64,000 nucleotides of DNA from assembly GCF_025989125.1 (NCBI RefSeq), contig NZ_JAPDNR010000001.1, positions 744,001 through 808,000 on the forward strand. Reading direction: 5' to 3'. The position numbers and the translations under genes are program-made. The notes below the pieces were generated by a model. It was not told the origin of the DNA. It made no database searches and saw only the letters and a list, made by a program, of their open reading frames with translations. Shown here piece by piece: positions 59,735-64,000 of the stretch; the stretch's first letter is position 1; every line of letters starts with the position of its first letter. The stretch comes from Chitinophaga nivalis (GTDB taxonomy: Bacteria > Bacteroidota > Bacteroidia > Chitinophagales > Chitinophagaceae).

Positions 59735-62169
59735 CCTGAAATATGATTTTTATCAGACATTCCCTGTAATTCGCGCTGGTGAAGCTTTTTACCACACCAT
59801 TCACTCAGCCCGAATGTCATCAGTATAATACTGATAGAGCTGGCAGGCATCAGTATCGCCGCTACCAGCGGAGACAATATGCCCTGTACTGCGAAGTATA
59901 ATCCTGTAATATTGTAGGCAAGCGATAGTATGAAACTGGCTACTATAATGCGTTTGTTGGCTTTGCATAGTGCAATGAGCGCCGTTAGCCGGGGTAGCTG
60001 ACCTGCTTCCAGAATGCCATCACTGGCCGGTGTGAAGTTGTTGCTGTCTTCTGTGATTGAAATGCCGATATCACTTTGTTTTAATGCACCGGCGTCGTTT
60101 AACCCATCTCCAATCATCATTACTTTTTTTCCTTCTTCCTGTAATGAAAGAATGTAGGCCAGCTTATCTGCCGGCTGTTGTTCGAAAAGCAATGTATTGT
60201 GATGCCCCAGCAGTTTACGGAGGTTGGCTGCTTCGCGGTTATTGTCACCGGACAGCACGGATATAGGATAACGGGTAGCGAGTTGTTGTAATAGTCCGTG
60301 AATGCCGGTCCGGTAACGGTTACGGATGGTAAATAATCCGGTTAACTTTTCATTCAATGCAACATATACCACGCTGCCGTCAATTTCATTTTTTCTGTGT
60401 GCACCGGTGAAATCAGCACTCCCCAGTTTGATGAATACGCCATCTATCCAGCCGCAGACGCCTTTTCCGGTAATGTGCTGAAAATCGAATACAGCTTCCG
60501 GAGAGGCTGGCCCGCAATACTGAACAATGGCTTTATTCAGCGGGTGCGACGACTGCGCTGCCAGGGTAGCGATCATGGCTTCCTGCGGCGGTGTGAGGGT
60601 GATACCATAATAGGTTACCTCTGTACCGGTTTTACCCGTCAGGGTACCGGTTTTATCGAATACGATATGCGTGGTGTTGGCGATATTTTCTATGGCCTGT
60701 GCGTTGCGCAGGTATAATCCGTTTCTGCTGAGTATCCTTAATATATGTCCATTTGTAAAAGAGGCAGCCAGTAGTAATGCACATGGGCAGGCAATAATGA
60801 GGATGGCGGTAACTGCCGGCCAGATGCGGGCTGGTTCATGTACGGCCCACCATGCGGCACTGACGGTGGCAATCAATAGCACTACCCAGGTAAAATACCG
60901 GCTCAGCAAGTGAATGAAAGAAACCTGCCGTTCTTCTTTATGTTGCAGCTCATCGCGGTTCCACAGGCTGGTGAGGTAACTTTGTGTGACTTCTTTAATG
61001 GTCAGCATTTCCAGATTGCCTTCCAGTTGCCGCCCGCCGGCATAAATGATTTCTCCGACGGATTTATTGACCGGTACCGATTCGCCGGTGACGAAGCTAT
61101 AGTCTATCAGGGCTTTGCCTCTTACAATAATGCCATCGGCTGGTATCAGTTCGCTGTTGTGAATCAGCAGGGTATCGCCGGTTTTAAGATCAGGTAATGC
61201 GGTGGGTACCTCTTTATCGTCCTTCATAACGCTGACGGCTATAGGAAAATAAGCGGTATAGTCCCTGTCGAAGGAAAGTCCCTGATAGGTTTTATCCTGC
61301 AGTATCCTGCCTGCCAGCATAAAAAACACAATACCGGTCATCGAATCAAAGTAGCCGGCATGCCCGTTCCATACTTCTGTTATACTCCGTATAAACGTTA
61401 CAATTACTGCCAGTACAATGGGTACGTCAATATTCAGAAATCCGTGTTTAAGTCCGCCCCAGGCCGATTTAAAAAATACCTGTGCGCTGTAAAAGAATAC
61501 CGGTAATGCCAGTACCAGGTTCATATGCCGGAATAATCTGTTCAGGGATTCATCTATGTAACCATCGCCGGCAAAGTATTCCGGAAAGCTAAGCAGCATA
61601 ATATTTCCGAAGCAAAATCCTGCTACCCCCAGCTGATATATGAGGCTGCGGTTGACCCGTGGTTTTTTATGCTGCAGATCCTGCAGGCTGATATACGGTT
61701 CGTAGCCAATGGAAGTAAGTAGTTCCGCTATGGTTCTTAAAGAAGTCTCGCTGTGTGAAAAAATAATCTGTGCTTCTTTCTTACTAAAGTTAACGGTTAC
61801 ACGTTGTACGCCTTTATCCAGCCGGTGCAGGTTTTCCAGCAGCCACAGACAAGAGCTGCAATGGATATGCGGAATATAGAAACAAACATGTGTTTGCTGT
61901 TCATTCCGGAACTGTATGAGCTGTTGTTGTATTTTATCGTCTTCGAGAAAAGCAAATTTATCGGGTCTTACCCGCATACGCTGGCTCACACCTGGTTCAC
62001 TGTTCAGATCATAGTAGGTGCAAAGGTCATGCTGGTTTAATATTTCATATACCAGTTTGCAGCCTTCGCAGCAAAAGACTTTTTCCTGCAGGGTGATATC
62101 CTGGCTGGAACAATCTTCCCCGCAATGAAAGCAAGAGGTTTGTGTGTGGGTATGCGGTGTAGTATCCAT
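59731..62169 (-). CDS. ccoI: Copper-transporting P1B-ATPase CcoI
   Basis: An 812-residue copper ATPase. The N-terminus has a Cys-rich metal-binding segment (CFHCGEDC, VFCCEGC) and an HMA domain with CSSC (C104, C107). Membrane helices and the TGES actuator loop follow, then the CPCAL transport motif, the phosphorylation motif DKTGTLTGK and GDGLNDAGAL. This two-part N-terminus is typical of the FixI/CcoI branch, which exports copper to the periplasm for the oxidase rather than for detoxification. It overlaps the stop of the preceding gene by one base (TAATG). Its 3' end carries the operator of the next operon. Confidence 0.95.
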   Translation of the reverse strand: MDTTPHTHTQTSCFHCGEDCSSQDITLQEKVFCCEGCKLVYEILNQHDLCTYYDLNSEPGVSQRMRVRPDKFAFLEDDKIQQQLIQFRNEQQTHVCFYIPHIHCSSCLWLLENLHRLDKGVQRVTVNFSKKEAQIIFSHSETSLRTIAELLTSIGYEPYISLQDLQHKKPRVNRSLIYQLGVAGFCFGNIMLLSFPEYFAGDGYIDESLNRLFRHMNLVLALPVFFYSAQVFFKSAWGGLKHGFLNIDVPIVLAVIVTFIRSITEVWNGHAGYFDSMTGIVFFMLAGRILQDKTYQGLSFDRDYTAYFPIAVSVMKDDKEVPTALPDLKTGDTLLIHNSELIPADGIIVRGKALIDYSFVTGESVPVNKSVGEIIYAGGRQLEGNLEMLTIKEVTQSYLTSLWNRDELQHKEERQVSFIHLLSRYFTWVVLLIATVSAAWWAVHEPARIWPAVTAILIIACPCALLLAASFTNGHILRILSRNGLYLRNAQAIENIANTTHIVFDKTGTLTGKTGTEVTYYGITLTPPQEAMIATLAAQSSHPLNKAIVQYCGPASPEAVFDFQHITGKGVCGWIDGVFIKLGSADFTGAHRKNEIDGSVVYVALNEKLTGLFTIRNRYRTGIHGLLQQLATRYPISVLSGDNNREAANLRKLLGHHNTLLFEQQPADKLAYILSLQEEGKKVMMIGDGLNDAGALKQSDIGISITEDSNNFTPASDGILEAGQLPRLTALIALCKANKRIIVASFILSLAYNITGLYFAVQGILSPLVAAILMPASSISIILMTFGLSEWCGKKLHQRELQGMSDKNHISG
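59743..59756 (-). promoter_or_regulatory. FNR/CRP-type box, distal site of the cco promoter
   Basis: Plus strand ATGATTTTTATCAG, TGA-N6-TCA, centre 59749.5, exactly 22 bases beyond the proximal box. It lies inside the last codons of ccoI. Confidence 0.6.
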
Positions 62170-62723
62170 TAATCTATACTTAACTGGTTATTAAATTCAT
62201 CTTCTTGCATGGCGGGGGCATGTCCGGGCATGGCAGCCGGGTACAGGATATTCTGTTCTACGTATATCCATTGCTGTGTGAGCTGTTCCAGGCTATACAA
62301 GTCGCTGATGCAGATTTTATAGGCACTGCTCCAATGGCGTTGCAGCAGGTAATTGGCAGATACCTGCCGGATTTTCTGCAGTAACAGTAATATCTTCTGG
62401 AACGACTGCAGTACGCTGTCATAGGCGGCAGGCTGTATGCTTTTTTTACCGGTATTGTGGGTGGTGATATTTCGAATCACGGGAAACAGGATGGTGGCTT
62501 CTTTCCGGATCAGCTGCGATATCTCGGTCTGCAGTTTTACAAAAAGGAGTTGCTGGAGATCAGCTGTGGCGGGTGCGCTGCTGTCTTCCTGTTTTTCCAG
62601 GTTGAAGTAGGCCATGATCTGCGCAGCTGTGTGTTCTATCGGTAGATGGAATTTATTGGTGATCACATCGCAGAGCGTAGCGGGTGATAATTCATGGAAG
62701 TTGATAATCGCGGAAGCATACAT
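62169..62723 (-). CDS. Degenerate hemerythrin-like (RIC/ScdA-related) protein
   Basis: A 184-residue all-helical protein. INFHELSPATLCDVI then TNKFH at the N-terminus and EATILFPVI and EQNILYPAAM further on match the layout of RIC/YtfE/ScdA di-iron proteins, which repair Fe-S clusters or handle NO. Only part of the ligand set survives: H26, E75 and E166 are kept, but the His in the HMxKEE-type motif is L71 and the C-terminal HIHLE-type His residues are lost. The start at 62723 is chosen because a perfect -7 element lies at 62747-62754, so upstream in-frame starts would not be transcribed. It is coupled to ccoI by a one-base overlap. Confidence 0.6.
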   Translation of the reverse strand: MYASAIINFHELSPATLCDVITNKFHLPIEHTAAQIMAYFNLEKQEDSSAPATADLQQLLFVKLQTEISQLIRKEATILFPVIRNITTHNTGKKSIQPAAYDSVLQSFQKILLLLQKIRQVSANYLLQRHWSSAYKICISDLYSLEQLTQQWIYVEQNILYPAAMPGHAPAMQEDEFNNQLSID

Positions 62724-62746
62724 ATGGCTGGTATTTTGTACTGGCA

Positions 62747-62754
62747 CAAAGATA
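62747..62754 (-). promoter_or_regulatory. -7 element TATCTTTG of the hemerythrin-like gene and ccoI
   Basis: An exact TAnnTTTG match on the minus strand, 23 bases before the ATG at 62723. The nearer TGA-N6-TCA box is centred 29.5 bases upstream of its first base, identical to the cco promoter. Confidence 0.7.
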
Positions 62755-62776
62755 CCGGGCATAAGGGCGGAGGGCA

Positions 62777-62790
62777 ATGATATGTGTCAA
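62777..62790 (-). promoter_or_regulatory. FNR/CRP-type box, proximal site
   Basis: Plus strand ATGATATGTGTCAA, TGA-N6-TCA, centre 62783.5, about 42 bases upstream of the expected start of transcription toward ccoI. Confidence 0.7.
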
Positions 62791-62798
62791 GGGAGAAT

Positions 62799-62812
62799 AT
62801 GATATTTGTCAT
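62799..62812 (-). promoter_or_regulatory. FNR/CRP-type box, distal site
   Basis: Plus strand ATGATATTTGTCAT, TGA-N6-TCA, centre 62805.5, exactly 22 bases beyond the proximal box, as in the cco promoter. Confidence 0.7.
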
Positions 62813-62868
62813 GGAAGTACTGCATCCGCGGATGGCGGGTGTGTACGGCCGAAACTATAAAGGGATTA

Positions 62869-63579
62869 TTAATCCTGCAGATTAGCTGTTTTGATGATTT
62901 CCTGCATGTCCAGTAACCGGATCTTTTTACCTTCCAGTTCAATCAAACCATCTTTTTTGAATTCGGAGAGCAGGCGTATGGCGGATTCTGTGGCAGTACC
63001 TACCAGGTTGGCAATTTCTTCCCGGGAGAGGCGTACACTGAGGGTGTGGCCATCTTCTTCCAGTCCGTAAGTTTCTTTAATGAACAGTAATGTTTCTGCG
63101 AGCCTTTCTCTTACCGGCTTTTGTGCCAGGTGCGTGATTTTCAGTTCCGCTTTGCGTAACTCACTGGATAAGATACGCATCATTTCAAAAGAAAGGGTGG
63201 CATCTCTTTGCAGGATGTTGAGAAACAGGTCTTTGGGAATGAAACAGATAGAGGAGTCTTCCAGTGCAGTAGCGGTGGCGGTATATCTTTCGTTGCTCAG
63301 GAGGGCTTTATACCCCATGATGTCGCCGGCTTTCACCAGGCGGATAATTTGTTCCCGGCCGTCGTCGCCGCTGTGGGAGAGTTTAATCTTTCCGTCGTTA
63401 ATGCAATATACACCAAACGGGTAGGCACCTTCATGGAAGATAACCTGTCCTTTCTTGTAAACAGAGCACACTTTCGCCTCATCAATCTGTTCCAGATTGC
63501 ATTGTTCTGCTTTGCAGAATATAGAAGAGAAGCGGTCCTTGCAGTGCTGACACGAAGGGTTTTGGAATGATGTAGCCAT
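62869..63579 (-). CDS. Crp/Fnr-family transcription regulator (FNR-like)
   Basis: A 236-residue regulator. The N-terminus has four cysteines, C10, C13, C22 and C27, followed by C38, which resembles the Fe-S cluster region of FNR (CxxC then a further Cys), though spacing differs. A cyclic-nucleotide-binding-type beta-roll (about 35-125), a long dimer helix and a winged helix-turn-helix (about 165-225, LSREEIANLVGTATESAIRLLSEF) follow. The recognition helix keeps the Glu and Arg that read TGA in FNR and CRP. It lies just upstream of the ccoI unit and the FNR-type boxes, so it most likely activates the oxidase genes when oxygen is low. Confidence 0.9.
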   Translation of the reverse strand: MATSFQNPSCQHCKDRFSSIFCKAEQCNLEQIDEAKVCSVYKKGQVIFHEGAYPFGVYCINDGKIKLSHSGDDGREQIIRLVKAGDIMGYKALLSNERYTATATALEDSSICFIPKDLFLNILQRDATLSFEMMRILSSELRKAELKITHLAQKPVRERLAETLLFIKETYGLEEDGHTLSVRLSREEIANLVGTATESAIRLLSEFKKDGLIELEGKKIRLLDMQEIIKTANLQD

Positions 63580-63590
63580 AACGAATTGCG

Positions 63591-63598
63591 CAAAAGTA
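63591..63598 (-). promoter_or_regulatory. -7 element TACTTTTG of the crp/fnr gene
   Basis: An exact TAnnTTTG match on the minus strand, 11 bases before the ATG at 63579. A TTTG at 63619-63622 (minus strand) lies about 20 bases further upstream, in the place of the Bacteroidota -33 element. Confidence 0.6.
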
Positions 63599-63634
63599 CT
63601 AATTTACGGCTCCTTAACCAAAGTAAATGCAAGA

Positions 63635-64000
63635 GTGGCGTTTAAATATTATATAATTTATAAACCATATGAGGTGTTGACAAGGTTTACCCCGGAAGGG
63701 AATAAATCTTGTCTGGCAGACTTTTTTAAAGTGCCGTCAGATGTGTACCCGGTAGGCCGGCTGGATTATGACAGTGAAGGGTTGCTGATTCTCACCAATG
63801 ACAAAGCATTGAATCAATTGTTGCTGCAACCCCGGCATGCCCATGAAAGAGAATATTGGGTGCAGGTAGACGGAGCCGTGACCCCGGCCGCTGTAGCGCA
63901 GTTACAGCAAGGGGTACAGATTACGGTAGATGGAAAGGCTTATCAGACCCGGCGTTGCCAGGCCACTATTTTCCCCGCTGAGCCGGAACTACCACCCCGC
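63635..64000 (+). CDS. RluE/RsuA-family pseudouridine synthase, N-terminal part
   Basis: An open frame of 122 codons running off the right edge. The product begins VAFKYYIIYKPYEVLTRFTPEG, with the catalytic block YPVGRLDYDSEGLLILTND, whose Asp is the nucleophile of RsuA-type pseudouridine synthases. The lack of an N-terminal S4 domain favours RluE (23S rRNA U2457). No in-frame ATG precedes this; the GTG at 63635 is the best start. It is divergent from the crp/fnr gene, with 55 bases between the start codons. Confidence 0.85.
   Translation, partial: MAFKYYIIYKPYEVLTRFTPEGNKSCLADFFKVPSDVYPVGRLDYDSEGLLILTNDKALNQLLLQPRHAHEREYWVQVDGAVTPAAVAQLQQGVQITVDGKAYQTRRCQATIFPAEPELPPR

Noticed and set aside
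62863..62875. Terminator at the end of the crp/fnr gene (GGATT/AATCC)
   Set aside because: The stem is only 5 bp, overlaps the stop codon and has a weak T-tract; not strong enough to list.
1..64000. CRISPR arrays, tRNA/rRNA genes, insertion sequences, integrase or prophage genes, toxin-antitoxin or defence islands
   Set aside because: Looked for by eye on both strands: no regular spacer-repeat array, no tRNA arm signatures, no transposase or integrase motifs, and no abrupt change in gene style; the window reads as core chromosome.

Overview
The window is chromosomal DNA of a Bacteroidota bacterium, most likely a Chitinophagaceae and close to Chitinophaga. Four observations support this. Most promoters that can be read carry the Bacteroidota -7 element TAnnTTTG, and Shine-Dalgarno sites are rare. 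GLPGLI-family proteins and an outer-membrane beta-barrel of the carboxypeptidase-regulatory-domain type are present. Menaquinone is made by the futalosine route (mqnC). The cbb3 oxidase has a fused CcoN-CcoO subunit. I saw no rRNA, tRNA, CRISPR, prophage or insertion sequence, so this looks like core and near-core chromosome rather than an island.

Layout. 1-12.9 kb (mostly minus strand): the N-terminus of a TamB/AsmA-like protein, a secreted unknown, glutamate synthase gltB-gltD, a GHL10 glycoside hydrolase-like protein, an MscS channel, methylglyoxal synthase and ferritin. 13-18.5 kb: an Nfu-type Fe-S carrier, a secreted PNGase F with an N-terminal GLPGLI-like domain, pnuC plus a NadR-type kinase (NAD salvage), mtgA and tsaC. 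18.5-27 kb: a C1 peptidase, GNAT, polA, an ArsC-like protein, a glycosyltransferase, a 40-residue lipoprotein and an arginase-fold protein that has lost one metal site. 27-34 kb: DUF1311 proteins, a methyltransferase, an M16 pair (one active, one inactive) and two retropepsin-like proteases. 34-39 kb: mqnC, a lipoprotein, GNAT, an APC permease, a TIM-barrel isomerase and a small membrane protein.

39-46 kb is an envelope-sensing locus. An outer-membrane barrel gene and a GLPGLI gene diverge from a sensor kinase/OmpR-type regulator pair. The intergenic region between them carries a 10-bp-phased array of TTAyTGTTAA repeats. An orphan LytS-type kinase follows. 46-51 kb holds pheS, a 3-hydroxyacyl-CoA dehydrogenase, an SDR, a lipoprotein and lpxD.

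51.5-63.6 kb (all minus strand) is a complete cbb3 oxidase locus: crp/fnr, then a degenerate hemerythrin-like protein and ccoI, then cupin, ccoS, ccoNO, ccoQ, ccoP, ccoG, fixH, a TauE/SafE-type protein and hemN. Two promoters in it have exactly the same architecture: two TGA-N6-TCA boxes 22 bp apart, with the nearer box centred 29.5 bp upstream of the first base of the -7 element. The adjacent FNR-like regulator is the obvious candidate to bind them. This would couple low oxygen to oxidase assembly, copper loading and anaerobic haem synthesis. The window ends in the first 122 codons of an RluE-type pseudouridine synthase.

All family assignments rest on reading motifs by eye; no database search was run.
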